Shown: positions 14,501-29,500 of the stretch, in pieces
Layout: each line of letters starts with the position of its first letter
How positions within the stretch are numbered: position 1 is the stretch's first letter
Assembly (NCBI RefSeq): GCF_022539315.1
Contig: NC_066316.1
Coordinates: 23,053,245-23,117,244 of the forward strand
Direction of reading: 5' to 3'
DNA length: 64,000 bases
Source of the DNA: Serinus canaria
Taxonomy: Eukaryota > Chordata > Aves > Passeriformes > Fringillidae
Notes under the pieces: model-generated
What the model was told of the DNA's origin: nothing
Database searches by the model: none
Seen by the model: only the letters and a program-made list of their open reading frames with translations
Made by a program: the position numbers and the translations under genes

Positions 14501-17500
14501 CAGAACATCATCAAGGTGTTGTGCTTCTGCACATTCCAAATCAGTCAATGACCAGAAATAACTGTGGGGTTTATGTCATGCTGCTCCCACAGCATAGCAA
14601 AACATATCTAACTAATGTGTCCAACATTTTTGTTGCAGAGTCATACCCCTAACAGCATAAAAAACCAAAAATGGATGATTATTTTTCCATGAACAGCAGC
14701 CAACTGTTGGCATAATTTACAAACTGACAAGTTCCTCTATGGAATAGATTGCCAAGATAATTTACCAATATGTCAAAATTTATATAGGATTTAGTTATGT
14801 ACTATCTTTTGTTTCTGTAGTTTCCAAACTGTTACTCCTCCACTAGGATGTTTTTCCATATTTCAATTTGCAAGTTTCAGCAGCAACACAACTACTTCTA
14901 GTTGCACTACACAATTTATCCCTCCCATCTGAGAAATTGTATGGCAAGCATCAACCTTGACTAATGCTTTAAAGGCACAAGTTTCCAACAACATTGGTTC
15001 TCTCCCACAACTCATTACCTTGCTTTGAACCCCGGTTACAAAAACTAAGTTTTAATTCATCAAGGCTTAAGGCAAAGCAGACATTAAAACCTAAGATTGC
15101 ATGCCACTGAACTACTATCCTCTCTGGAAATCAAGAGCTCAGAGACTCCTTTTCATAGCTATAATAAAGCTTTTGAAGAGCAGTGTATTTATCATGCATT
15201 TATTAGCTATGCAGCTGCATATTATTTAGCAAGCTAATGATATCCTGGTGAAATGAACCCAGAGTAGCATGTTCAACACCTGTATTTGTCTTGAGACAGC
15301 AAACAAGACTAATAATTTTTTGACTCTAGAGATTGTCCTGATTAAATGTGAATTAGGGAGAACCTATCATAGGCTTGATAACTTTTTTAATTAAAGTATT
15401 TTATTTTTAGGTTTGAATGAGCACTATTTGGTTTATTATTTAGTACCATAGAGAGGCAGACTACTTGATTTGGTTTTTTAACACCTGCTTTAGAGAAACT
15501 TTAGACAGCTTTAGACACACTGTGGTATCTTTCTTACCTTCCTGAAAGCTCTTCACGTGCTGTGTGCCAGTGAATTATGTCAGCATGTACTGCCTAGAAG
15601 TGACACAGGTCTGGATAGATGGGATCAAGAGCTTTGTTGTTATGCTCAAAGGACACCAGGTGGTGGTGCAAGGCTCCTTAGTAGCATATTTGCATTCCTT
15701 ACATTGTGACATTCACGCTGTCTTTCTCTCCAGGCTACCTTCTCTCCTTCAAAACATGCACTGCTAAAAGCTTTGGGACAAAAATTTTAATACTGGGCCT
15801 TGGAAAGTCCAGCCAACACGTTTCTGACAGTATTCTCAAGTGGATACCAGCAAGAAGGGGAAGAGTAACCCAAGCATGCACAAGTACTTCTTCCTGAGCA
15901 GTGTCCCTGATGCTAGACAGAATGTAAGAGTGGTATAACTCCAAGTCATCTGGATTATTCCAATCCACTCCATGTCCCAGCCTGGCCCTGCAAACTTTCT
16001 GTCCTGTTCAACCATACAGTTCAGAAACAAAGGTATTCCTACTTCTAACACAACACTCCTACACAAGATAACTACCCACCACATTAAACTGCAAAGCCTC
16101 TGGGCAGAGTGTTTGAAGAGTTTAACTGTAAAGGCATAAGGACATCATCATTCAGGGCATTCACAGAGCTGCTTATTTAATTGAGAATGTCCCATAACAC
16201 AGCAGCTACAGAAAAATCTACTACTAAAGAACTTGGAGAGCAAGAAATCAAGTCAGGCACATATTAACTGACTTTTTTCAGCATGCAAAGCAAACAAATT
16301 TAATCTGTGAAATAATTTTATTACTTCTGGCAATGAATTATTGATAAAAATTAAATAATCGGGCAAAAGATTAATATCAGCACCTGACACTTTTTCCTTC
16401 TATAAAGAAAGGTTTTCTACTTAGATATTAGCTTCAATTTTCATACAAGAGTAATGAATATTTTAAGGAATGCCCAAGATTTTTACTGTGATACACCAAA
16501 GACATTTGCAGGTGCAGAGCAACTTTTTCATGGCCTGTTACAGCTACCTGGCACAGCAGTGTCACTAAGGTTTGTGCTGAAATTCACTTTCACTTGGCAC
16601 CTCCAGTGCAATACAGATTCCCTGGAATAAGAACTGACAAAGGGGAAAAACTGCTGCTGTTTGGGACTCTGCCTACAAGGGCCAGCAAGCCAAGAAATGC
16701 TGTTCTCATGAGAGTGCCTGGTAAAAATGACAGATTTCTATATTAACTCTGTAGGTCATAAGTTCAGTGCAAACTCTGAAAGAGCATTTAAACCAAAGCA
16801 GTTGCTAGTAGCTCAAATAATTTTCAATAATTCATCTGTTTTCTGCACTCTTCCTGCTGCATTTCTTCGAATACTTCAGATCTACAGATGCCAACTATTA
16901 TAAACTATAAAATCTTCTTGTTACAACTAGCTTCAAGCTGAAAACAAAATTAAAATCTCATCCAATAAAACTCAGATAACAGCAGGCCCACTGTTTTAAT
17001 GACTAAAATTAAAAGCTTTATTCATATTGCAGAGCAGTCAGGGACAAGAGGGAGTAAGCACCATTCTGACAGGCTCTGCACTAACACAAGAGGAGAGAAG
17101 CCTCTGCACTAAAAGACTGACAAGTCTAAATCATTAGGGGAATGTTTTTAGAAGTCTGGGGCACAGAACCCCACAGCATGAAGGAATATTGGTTAGTGCA
17201 GAGGAAAACAAGGGAGGAGAGAAGTCAAGTGAATCCACTCTTACACAGAAGGTAAACATTAAGCAGAATCCACCCAGGAGACAGTTTTCGGTGAAAATAT
17301 TTTAGTGAACACTGATTTAAAGCAAACATAAGATACAGAATTCATCGGTTTTTGAAGAAATATTGTGCTGAAACTCTTGTAAAAGCAAAGCAGATCCAGA
17401 ATTCATCCTACTTTATAAACAAGTATCATTTTCATAGTACTTTTAACGTGTTCAAGACTTCCTCTACAATACGACTCTACATGTTAAAATACTATAACTA

Positions 17501-20500
17501 CAGCTTTCCTCATGTGATTAATCAAACATTTATTTCCAGTCTCTGGAAGGATTTCAAGCTAAAATAATGTGGGTTTTAGACCCAGATTGAAAAAAAAAAG
17601 TCATTTAATATATAACTGGAAAAATAATTGCTCTTTTAGCTGGATAGGCTGAGTCTAACTCTAGTAATTAAAAATGGGTACTTGCCCTTATCCCTCCACA
17701 GTGTGAAAAAAGTAACCATCAAGTTGAAGTCCATTTAAAATGCACTAAAGATGGATAATGGGAATGAGAGAAAAAGCACAAGGACAGGAAAGCAAACATG
17801 TATGTGAGAATGAACACACATGCGTGCTCTTACTGACTGCCAGGTATCAGTAATAAACTGCCTGAAAAGCAGCAGTGACTAACCTCCACATTTTAGTGAA
17901 ACTGTGCATCAGGCTCACACAGCAAGGCAGAGCTGGAGGTTTGAGTCCATCCATTCGAAGGAGGAGGCCAGGAACACCATACAGAACCAGATATTTCACA
18001 TAAAAAAAAAGTACTTGAGCTAAAGCCAGGCCACCTAAAAGAAAAAACAAAAACAACAAAACATACATTAAACAAATCCTGAAACATTTAAAAAACCTGT
18101 TAATACTGATTACCTCCAAACAGCAATTATGCCAAGAACTAAGGCAAGCACCATTGATTGATGGGATACGCAACATTTGTCTCTTCTCAAGAGACACAGC
18201 ACACAAGCCCATGCATTTAGGACATTAGGCACACATACAAAATGGTACCCTCATTCCAGCATGAAGGCACAAATATGCACTGAAGTTCCACTCTCAAAAA
18301 TCTCTGGACTGTGGGTGTTGACTGCTATGAAAAAAAAAAAAAACCAAACAAAAACAACTGACTTATGTTGAGCTAAAAATCAGAATATACCAATATAAGC
18401 AATGAACATTTACCACAGGGACAGTAAATTTATCTTTGCAAAATACCCCCAACCAACCACTCTACACTTGTTGCTCCAGAAGAGCCATAACCAGTGGTTA
18501 TAGCTGCACATTATCCCAACATCCCCACAAACACTCCATGCCCTGTCAGACTGAGTCCCCAGAAAATACCCTCTATTGGTGCCTTGTGAAGGCTGACCTG
18601 GAAAAGAGGCTAGACAAGTTTAAAGAATAAAGTAGGTTTTTATCAAAAGGCCTCAATGGATACACCTTGGGCAGTACAAGAGCCCAGACAGGGCTACACC
18701 CAAGATGGACCCAAAATGGTCACAAAATGGACAACAGGTCACAAGGTCTCTCACTTTTATAAATTCTGGTCCAGAAGTCACATCCTTCTTGTTTCTCTCT
18801 TCAGTCCACATTTTTTATGCTCTTGGACCTGAGACTTGGGTGGTTGTCCTTGGTCCCAAGCTAGGAAGGCAACTGTTTTGTCCAGCTACTTTGTGAAGAG
18901 AGCTTATCATCCCTTATTTTGAAGCTCAGAACTGCTCACAAAAGCAGTACAGAATCTAAAAAATATAAAAGCTAAAAACTAAAGCATCGCTACAAGACCC
19001 CATTCTGCTGCATCCAAGGCATAGAAAACTGGAGCTCCACTTGGCATAATGCTTAAGGCGTATTTCAGTTTTTAAACCCACAGACAAAGGTCTCCTTAAG
19101 GTCCTGTAGCTGCCTTAATACCAAAGGAGAAATGTTGTCAGTGTGCTTGCTCACATCCTCAGGTTATGACACAAACTCCAGCATCTTACACAGATCTGAG
19201 ATGAAAATCATACATATTCTCATTATTATTATTATTATTATTGCAAGTATCAACCTTCGAATGCATTATAAAGGAAGATGATTCCTACTAATATTCTAAA
19301 TGGTTTTAGTTGAAAAAAATAGTATTGACCAATAAGTAAAAATATAGTAAAAAGCAGAGGCCAACACCTTTACAGAACTGGTGAGGTCACTCCTCAAGGA
19401 CCCAATGACTTTGGTGAACTTCTCCATCTGTATGACAGTTGACATCCAGAAAATCTCACCACAAAGAAGGGAAACTAAAATTATACTTCAATACAGAAAA
19501 AATTATAAAATGCAATTGTTTCATCTCCTTCTACTCCAGTGCTCTGCTTTTGCTCAGTTACATTACCTAACTTGACTGAAGGACTTTAGACGTTCCATAC
19601 AATTTTAAAGCCTTCCAGCAGACAGTCCTTGGAGACAAAGTTTTAAATCTGACTGCAGCAGTACAACTCCATGAACATTTAAGTAACCTGTCTTTTTTTT
19701 TTTAAGGGGTGTGTGGGGGGGGAACATCTCTATTGCATTCTGCTGACTAATGAGTATACTATGGATGACAACCAAAAGCTAAATATTAAAAATTCATTGA
19801 CTGTATAACAACCTAGAGTAAAATTCTGGCACTAATAATGTAAAATGCAAAATTCCTGCTGACCTACACATGGCCAGTATTTTCCTACAACAATACAACA
19901 TTTTCAGTTTTGATATCATAATCCATAAGAAAGATAAGAAACAGTTGTGCCATGCAAGATAAAAATTGATGTTAGAACAAAATACTGAGACACTAAGCTT
20001 ATGTTATTTTACTTCAGGGAAGCAGGCATCAAGTATTCAATAACATTTTTCCCCAGAGGAAAACAAACAATCAGAAGCACAATTTGGATACTAGCCAATT
20101 AGCTCCACATTAGATTACTGCTAAATCATCTGTACAGCCAAATTTCTGCTTTAATTCCCTTCTCATTCAGTGTCTCATTTCTTTTCTGACAAATTTCATT
20201 GGAGAGCTGAACACTGACACCCACACAAACCAATTATGAAGATCACAGCTGTCTGTGCAGTAGTAAAATTCAGAATCCTTTGGCTGTGCTCGATGGAAAG
20301 GTATTTAGAAACAGGTTTCCAACTCTGAGACCCGAAAAATCAATATATTCGATTTTAAATATCATGATGAAAGATTGAGTTCATGGATACAAAGTCATAA
20401 TATGCAAGTTGGGGAAAAAAGGCATTTTCACCCTCTCCAATAACACACATCTAGGTTACCATTACTGTAACTAACAGGCAGCTCAGTAGCACTGGCATCT

Positions 20501-23500
20501 TGAACACAGACATCACATCACAGTCACACCCAGCACAGGAGCTACTCTGACAGTAGAAATTCTAAAGCTCACAAAAACAGCAACACAAAGGTCCCTTTAA
20601 AAATACACAGATCAAGTTCTCATTGGCATTGAGCTCATGCCAGCAGTAGGGAAGTTCTGGCCACACTGGGAAAACTAAGGGCAAGATACACAGCCACACA
20701 ATAGCTGGGCTGCAGTGGCAACAGGCACAGGCTTCAAACTTTCTTGCATACCTGAGACATTCCAGCTGCTTTGCATTTGCTTCACTCACTGGCACAAAGT
20801 AGCCAGAAGCAAACTGCTTCACCTGATTTAGAAGCATGAAATTAACAATCAAATTCATTAACAATATCACAAAATTTCTTCTCTAATTTTTGATATAATA
20901 ATTCCTCCACACACATGAACATTATTTTAAATTGGAAACAAGCCATATCGAATGGGTATTATAACACAGCTAAGAAAAATAAAGTACTGCCAAGATTCTA
21001 TCTTTTCTCCAAAATAAATTAATTCAAAGTATTCAAAGTTGAGATTATTTTTTTTTAACAGAATGTGTAAGGGATAAAATATCAAGGTAAAGTACCTGTT
21101 CTTAATCCCATGCATTTCAACAGTCAAGCTGTTTGAAGTCCCAGACTAAAGAAATTTACTTTTATAGAAGCTGGTATTTTCAATTTATCATCTTCTCATC
21201 CTTAAAAAATTCTAAGCTTTCCTATGCTTTAAAAATGTATTTAAAGACCTTCAAATATTTTCCTTAACCTTAAGTTTACTGCAAAACTGCATTTCCTAAG
21301 TTTCATAGAGCTTTGAAACAAAGATCATGCCAAATTAGAATATTCACATGACTTAATTTTAGTCTACACATTCTCAAAATTCTGACTGGTGTTTTTTGAC
21401 AGAAGTTAACAAATGGAATATTTTCGTAAGCAAGCAACAAAATGTTTGCATCCAGATATTACAAATCACACCTGGCATTTTTCTGTCCTTAAGCCAACAC
21501 CAAAAGTCACAGTCAACTGTAACTTAGAAGGCAACTTTATTATCAGCACAACATCACAACTTTACCCTTTTTGCAGCTACATTGACCCTAAGGCATTAGT
21601 GATTGGAGATGTTTGTTTCTGTCAAGTACCAGGACAGGTTCCACTAGAAAACAGAGATAAATATGCAATCACATTTCAAAAGGGTCACTGACACCTGGCA
21701 GAAGTCTAATAGGAAGCAGACATTTATAACAGCTCAGAATTTGGGGCCCTATCATCAAGTTCAAAATATCTCAGCCTTCCAGCAGCACACAAGATGCAAG
21801 AAATATCCTTCTGTGAATGGAGTAGTGGCAGGATAGTACCACAGTGTTTGTCCTGGAGGCTGCTTATTTTTAGAGAAAGCTGAATGGACAAAAAGGTTGC
21901 AAAGTGAAATTACTTAAACAAGACTAAACCGAACTGTCAAGGGACTCTCAGTCAAGGCATAGACAGGTCTTCCAAGTTAAAGGAAATCAGAAGGCTTTTC
22001 AAGCACACACATGCTTTAAAGACACCTACCATGAATATTCCCAAGGACTTTGAGAAACTTGGTCTAGTGGAAGGAATGTCCATGGCAAAGGGGTTGGAAT
22101 TAGATGAACTTTAAGGTCCCTTCCAACCCAAATTGTTATACGAAAACATCTACTGTAACCATTATGTTCAATAGTAAATACTTGCAGGAAAAGGCTCTCT
22201 AAATAAACCAAGAGTTATCACATTGCACTGTTTCTTACTGGGATAGAGTTAATTTTCTTTACAGTGGCCAGTGTGGGGCTGTGTTTTGGATTTGTGCAGA
22301 AAACATTGTTGATGAAAGCAGAGAGATGCTTTTGTTACTACAGGGTTTAGGGAGTCAAGGTCTTTTCTGATCCTCACCCTCCACCAGTGAGAAGACTGAG
22401 GGTGCACAATCTGCTTGGAGGAGACACAGCCAGGACAGCTGGCCCCAACTGACCCAAGGGGTATCCCATATACTCATGCTTAGCATATGAAGCTGGGGGG
22501 AATAAGAAAAGGGGGATGTTCAGAGTGATGGCATTTGTCTTCCTAAGTAACCATTGTGCATGAAGGAGCCCAGCTTCCCTGGGGCAGATCCAACATCTGC
22601 CTGCCCAGAGAAGTGAGGCATTAATTCCTTGTTTTGCTTTGCTTGTGCATGCAGTTTTTTATTTACCTAAAAAACTGCCTTTATCTCAATCCGTAATTCT
22701 CAGTTTTATTCTTCCAATTCTCTTCCCACCTCTCCAAGAAAAGAAAAGAGTGGGCAGCTGTGTAGTGTTCAGTTTCTAGCTGGGATTAAGCCACAATATG
22801 CATGAGTAAAAAGAGAAGTAGATATAGAAGTAGGGTAATTGCCAATAGGATCTTGAAGTTTAGCCTACAGAAAAGATCAGAAAAAGAAAACTTACACACA
22901 TGAACACTTCTTTCTACAAAACAGGGAACAATTTAATGTTTTAGAAAAAAAATTCTAAGTTTTCTGATTTGTGTTTATATTTCCAGTTTTCAAACAGACC
23001 TCAAGATGCCAAATATTTAATCAATTTCTCCTTATCATTATCTTCCAGGATGGAAAAAAATCTAAGACTATTCTTAATATTTCATTACTACTTAGATGAA
23101 CAGATTCCCTGATTTCAATAGCAAAATGCTGCCTGCTTCTGAAAATGAATTCAGAAATCTACTTCCTATCTGTGGATTTATCATAAAAAACTACAAACAC
23201 ATCAAAACCAGAATCTTACATCCAATTTACACAAACTTCTCTGTAAGTCTCACTGTCAAAGAAGAACATACATAACATTTCTTCTTCTAACAAATTACAA
23301 CATGAGATCAGCAACTACAGATTAAGCCACGTGGCTCCACCTCTGAACAGATCATATTCTAGACTGACTGACATGCCCCTCATATGAAAATACCTTTTTG
23401 AAGTAGTAGAGCCTAGTTAATAATTAAAACAGTGATAGCTAATTGACACTACCATGTGCGTGCTTCAGTAGAACAAAAGGACCGCACCTGGTTAGGACAG

Positions 23501-26500
23501 ACAGATGGAACCCACAGGGAATTCACAACATTCCATCAGGTGTGTGCAGCCCAGATGTACATCTATACAGCACACACCTCTGGCAGAGCACAGACAGATT
23601 CCTAGTAAAATATATTTTCACAACTACAGGAGCTATTAAGATCTAGATTAATCCAGGGCAACAATGATATTCAACAGCATATTTTCATACACATTTTTGT
23701 CTTCCATCATTCCCTGCACCTTGCCAGATGGACATGAAGCTCTGCTCAGATGAGCAGGGATAAGTAGATGGTGCTGAATCACCAGGATAATGTGAAGCCT
23801 CATCAGGAAAATACAGGCAGTGTTTCTTCCAACATCTGCATTTTCAGAATCAGACTTAACACATAAATGACCTAGCAACACACATTTCAGTTTCTATACA
23901 ATAGAATGTACCTCAGCAGAGTGAATGTTACCATTGACAGTCTACGTTGTCATAGCAAAGAAAAAAAAGAATCACTTGTTTCAATTTGAGCTCTTTCAAC
24001 CAATGCTATTAAGCTCCCCATTACCACATGTCAGTGAATTTGTCATTCAGCTGCAGAAGCTTGAAGAGCAGACATTGAAAAGGATCACCAATCTACCTGT
24101 CTTCTACTCATTTCTTTTCTCTTGCTTCATTACATAGCATTTCCAAAAATTACTCTGTAGAACAGATGAACCTCTGCTCTGGCACAGTGTAGCTATTGTT
24201 CTGGTATGCTGCAATTCATCAGGATACTGGATTACTGGAATTCATAGTGGTTTTTATTCTTGGTGCCTGCAAATCTACATTGTACAATGTAAAATGTAAA
24301 GGCAGAAAACTATTCCAAATTAATGTTAAAACTGAGAAGAATGAACTATCGTGGCTTCCATTAACATGGAATATGGCTCTTCCTGCTGTGTCATTAATTC
24401 TGAAAGCACCCAATTCTTTCAGCCAATCTGACTGATGCTACCAGAATGAGATGCAGCACTAACACAAATCCACGGAATTGCTCTAAACACTGCATTTGAC
24501 AGTCATCATTAAAAAAGCACAAATGCCCTGATATTGCTCAGTATGTCAACAGCTAACTATCCACAGACACAAATATTTGTGAACAGAAACACAATGATTT
24601 GTGAATTCTGGAAAACGCTCACATTCTCCAAACAATGGCTTCCTGGGACCAATAAATAAAAGTTCTGTGATTGCACAGCTGACATCTCTGAATTAATTCT
24701 GTGTTCAGACATTAACATCCCTTCCACAAACTGAAGGACCATACATATATAGCAAGCAGGCATAGACTTAGACACAGCCCCATCATATTCTGGATTCTGT
24801 TCTGGATGTGGGACCTAATATTTGGTTACTGAAAAGCTATATTGCATGACTTGGTATGTTGCTGCTTCTCATTTGAAACTCACTTGCCTCTGATTCCATC
24901 CACACAAGAGAAAATATTTCTCTTACTGCTGGGTAACATTCTCCTACTATTTTTTAGTTTTATACCTTTGTGCCCTTAGCAATGTTAGTTTAGGTCAGTT
25001 TAGCATTTCTGCTTTACATGGCCATAAATGGCACTGCTATACACTATTCTTTAACAATCATTTTAACTCAGGATTTATTTTCGGGGTATTTTTTTATTTC
25101 TTTGTTGTCTCACCTTACAGGAACACCACACAGTGATGCAGAACACACTGTAGCTTCACAGTCATGAGAAGAAGACTGACATTGCCCTTAGGTGCTGAGA
25201 GCAAAACCTTACAGAAATGTTGTCTTGCCTGCACTTCTGGCATTTACTGCCTATTGTTCAAAGTTATCCCAGAAAAAAAAGCACCCTAAATTAGAGGTGA
25301 CTGCAAAACAGCCTCACAGCCTTTCCCTTAAGTTTACCAGGCTATCAGGGCAGCCAGACATCACAGTGTAAATAGATGTTCCATGCTGTTTTGAAGCTCC
25401 TGTAGTCAAACAGGACACCCAAAATGAACAAACCCCATCAGTGCAGAAAGGCTTACGTACCATGGATAATCCTCCTGAGTCAACAGCAAGCTGCTTCCCT
25501 GGTCTTAGGACTCAGTTCTCTGATGAAATTAGTTCCAATAACACAGCATGCAAAGTAACAGAGGAGAGTGCTTGGCTCTGCACAGGAGCTGGTGTAGAAG
25601 CATGGTAAGATCCATAGGGGTCCAGTGAGACAATGTAAATTACTACCAGTACCCATACTCATATATTGGTAGCTCCCTAAAGCAAGTCACAACAGTGGCC
25701 TATTACTGATTTGAGTCTAAGGAAACCTATATAATCAGTGTGATAAAACCTGCAGAGAGAACATTAAGTGACCAACTTCTAGTTCAAAATCTCATTCATA
25801 GTATATTTTAAACACCTGCCTACATTACTACAACAACAAAGCTCAGGGTTTGGGCCGAGGTTACACTTTGAGTTAATAGGGTTACACTTTGAGTACACCT
25901 CTCCTAAGGGCAGGGTCTCCACAGACAGCTTGTTAAAACACAATCATTTAATTTGGCATCAGGCATCTTTACAGTCCAAACTTGCTCTAACAGTGGCTTT
26001 CATCTCTTGTCGCTTTGAGGCATTTTCACCTTTTCTAACCCTCTGTTCAAAATGCATTTTAATTCTTAGGATAAGACACTTTATTTCATCAAATAAATAC
26101 ACAGACAACTTAGCCATTGTCTATAACATAACTCTCTCCCCTCCCCATAAAATCAACACTGGTAGTCTTGAAGGGAGGGAGGAATCCATCAGTAGCACCA
26201 CTGCTGGAATATTTCATCCCTAATTCTGGAGCCTTCCCTGCATTATCAAGTGGCTGGCTTTTTGTAACACACACAAGCACTAGGAGCTAACAGATTGAAC
26301 TCCTCAATGAACTGACTTTTAGAATGGAAATGGAAAGTCAGAACCCCCTTTCCAAACAGTGACTGAGTGAGGAGTAGAACAAACAACAAACCACTGAGGC
26401 ATACCTGTCCCTTTCTGGCTCTCCAACTGCCCTTGCCCTTTTTTAGATATCAAAATTCTATACCAAAACATGTATCAAGTGTGTATGTATGCACACAGGG

Positions 26501-29500
26501 GTATACAGAGAGTGCACACATTGCCCTCTGCTGACCAGAGTCCAGTGCAGTCCAAGTGTTCTCCAACACAAACACACAAACACACAAACACACACAAACA
26601 CACTCTGTGTGACACAGGTGAGCTCCAGCAAGTGCTGGACAGGACTGTACCAGTCTGTGTATCAATCCCAGGTGTAAGAGACACCTCCTGCAAGTCAGAA
26701 ATCACCAAGGCTTTTTCAGAAACCAGTTTTAAGGTCTGGTGTTTCTTTGCTTTTCTTCTTCCTACCTGGTGATACAGCTTGGAAAGTGGGGGCAGGAATC
26801 AAATCAACTACATTTGCTAGTTGTTTACATACCATCACCTGAAGCTTTTGCTGATTTACACTGCATTTGTCAGATGTCTTTTTCCTCACAGCTGGGCATT
26901 TTAATGAAATACCAGGAAGCTGTAGACAAGGTAGAAATGGGGAAAGCCAAGCAGGAAAACAGAACTGAGAGGCACTGACTACTACTTTCAGGTTACCTTA
27001 TTTGCAAGTCCTTCCCTCTACTATTTTTACAAGTTCTGTCCTTTTACTTTTCAACATGAATGCATAGAAACATCAGTCAGAAGGAGATAAAAATAATTCT
27101 TAACACCTCCCCTTCTTCATCCCCACAACAAATAAACTCCTTTTAAGCGTCCACTTCTACGACTTGAGGGGGAGAATCACCTTGGACCAAAGTTTAGAGA
27201 CATAGTCTAAACTGGAAAAAGTACAGAATATTTTTTAATTTAGGAAGCAGCTCACTAAGTTCAACTAAGCTTATGGAGAATCCACATGTTATATTAAGAG
27301 TCTGTAACCACCTTTCTGACAGTGGCTGGTTATAATGTGCTACATTTAAGTACCTACAAATAGGCATAAAAGAGATGCAGACTGGGGCTCTTGAACTGAG
27401 GGAAGTAGAAAGATTTCTGCTACTGTTTCTATACTCACCCAAGGCCCAGTAAGACGCAGATTCCAAAGGCAGAGCACTACTGTAGAGAGCATGGATATAC
27501 ATGAGGTGAATCATCAGCTCAGCCAGGCACCACCAAAAGAAAATACGAATTATGCCCACAATGAAGATTATGAGATTGGTCTTCACACTGAAAGCTTCTT
27601 GTCTCCTCATCTGAAGAAGAAATCCAAAGAGGTTACCTGGCACAAAACTGACCATTTTACTCAAAATACTTATCCTGGGAACTTTTGACTACACCATTTG
27701 GAAACTCCTCACACACTCTCGAGGGAGACTGGTCTCTCCAGTCTCAATTTCAGTAAGCAGTAGAAACCAACAAGAAGCCAAATGTGCATGCACATTGCAC
27801 CTAACTGTTGTAAAAAAGACACCTGCTGTTAACCTGAACAAAATTCAGACATGAGACTTTAACTCCTGCAATTTGAACTCTGGAGACAATATAAAAAGAT
27901 TAGAGAAATTACAGCTATGAAGAAGGTTTTTCAAGCAGTAGCCCTTCCACACAGGAATACTGACTGCTTACTCTTAAAATACCTCCAACTTCTACCAACT
28001 GCAAAGAATCAATGACTTGAGGACAATTCCTAATTTTTCTCCCATAGCATAACCAAAGTCAGCCAGATCTAAAGAATGTGCAGAGAAAATGGAAGTGCAA
28101 GTTAAATATCCAATAAGGCAAAGTTTGCAGTTGACAGGCTTCTCAAGAGGCTCCAAACTCTTAGACTGCTAACTGGCACATTATTGGCATATTGGCATAT
28201 TATTATTGCACCACCTTTCCACAATAAAAGAGAACAGAATCTAAAACGAGAAACATAGGATTGCCTAAAAATGCAGTCATGAGTTACACATCCATTATTG
28301 TGTGCAACATTTCCTTCTCCAGTCTCTAACTGGCCACCAAAAATGCACATACAAGAGAAGTAAGCAACTCATCTGCACAGGCCCTCCCTCAGTCCCAAGC
28401 ACAGTAGTTAACATGCACACTCATTTGGAGGGCTCCTTTGTACCAGCTACATGACAATGTGAAAGCTTGGAGACTACCATTTTATCACAGGGATTTGCAC
28501 AACAGCCCTTCAAACCCCCCACAGCAGTCTAGAACTGCTATGCCTTGCTTCAACGCAGAAATTCCACACAGCCAGTGACAAAGTGTCAGTGTCTCATTTT
28601 TGCCTGGCAGTGGATGCCAATTTCCAGAACTGCTATTACACTCTTTGGGTCATACAGCAGTTCACTGTCTGCAGCTCCAAAATTTCTGCTTTCCAGTGTG
28701 CTCAGCAAGACCCTCATCCCAGCTTCAGTTAAGGGGTTCTCAGAGTGGTCTCCTACAAGAGCATCAATAAAGATTCTCTTTGTATTGTGCATTTTGAATC
28801 AACTTCTGGGCACTGCATGCTTTGAAACCCTTTCCTGATCTCATCTGCCAAGGTAATACCCTCTGCTCAGATAAGAGCCCTGACAATACCCTTCAGCAAA
28901 CACATTAGGGTTGTTCAGTTTGTTCCATCTTCTTCATGGCTTTAACTACAAATATCTGTACATATTTAAGGAGAACCTTCTGCAAATACAGACATATTAT
29001 TCTCGATCTTTCTTTTTCTTCTTACACCAAGAATATGTGTGCTCTTTGCATGGTTTTTTGCTAAGCCATATCAGGTCAGCTAAATTTCAAAGCAAGGCTC
29101 CCCCAGGTTTTCCTATCAGCTATCCCCAAGCTGTTTTCAGCTTGGAGTCTCATAGGCCTTCTGAAGCCATCCTTGGAAAGAAAGTACAACAGTCCCTCTC
29201 CTGGTGTACAAGGATTTAGCTGGAATTTAATACAATTCAGAAGCTACAAAACAATACTTAGTAAAAAAATACTACCTCTATTTCTATGCAAGTCTGTGTG
29301 GACTTTTCCCACAATATCCAGCCCAAGACAACAACATACCACCTTGCATCTTCCAAAGCAAGTGAAAACAATTGAGCATAGGACTTTTCACTCAAGGATC
29401 CACTGGAATCTAGTTTCACTTTCATAAAACCCAGTATTTGCTTTGGTTTCAACAGAAAATTCCCAAGTATAAACAGAAGAAAGCAATCCCTAGGCTTCTA

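Larger units (their letters stand above)
2506..17883. other. HHAT intron 9th-to-8th exon (15.4 kb)
   Basis: AT-rich intron holding the CR1 copy at 14083, an (AT)n tract and a 17-bp duplication. I see no further HHAT exon, and the protein reads continuously from exon 8 to the micro-exon, so none is missing. Open frames up to ~124 codons lack recognisable similarity. Confidence 0.85.
18035..27438. other. HHAT intron between exons 7 and 8 (9.4 kb)
   Basis: Holds the LTR at 22229, the CR1 tail at 22055, a possible LTR at 18600 and two microsatellites. No coding exon is recognised. Confidence 0.85.

Noticed and set aside
22221..22808. Target-site duplication (TGCAC / TGCAT) around the LTR at 22229
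   Set aside because: The match is imperfect and the LTR 3' edge is uncertain, so it is not reported as a feature.
26450..26708. Cys/Val-rich open frames on both strands
   Set aside because: They arise from translating a CA-rich microsatellite.
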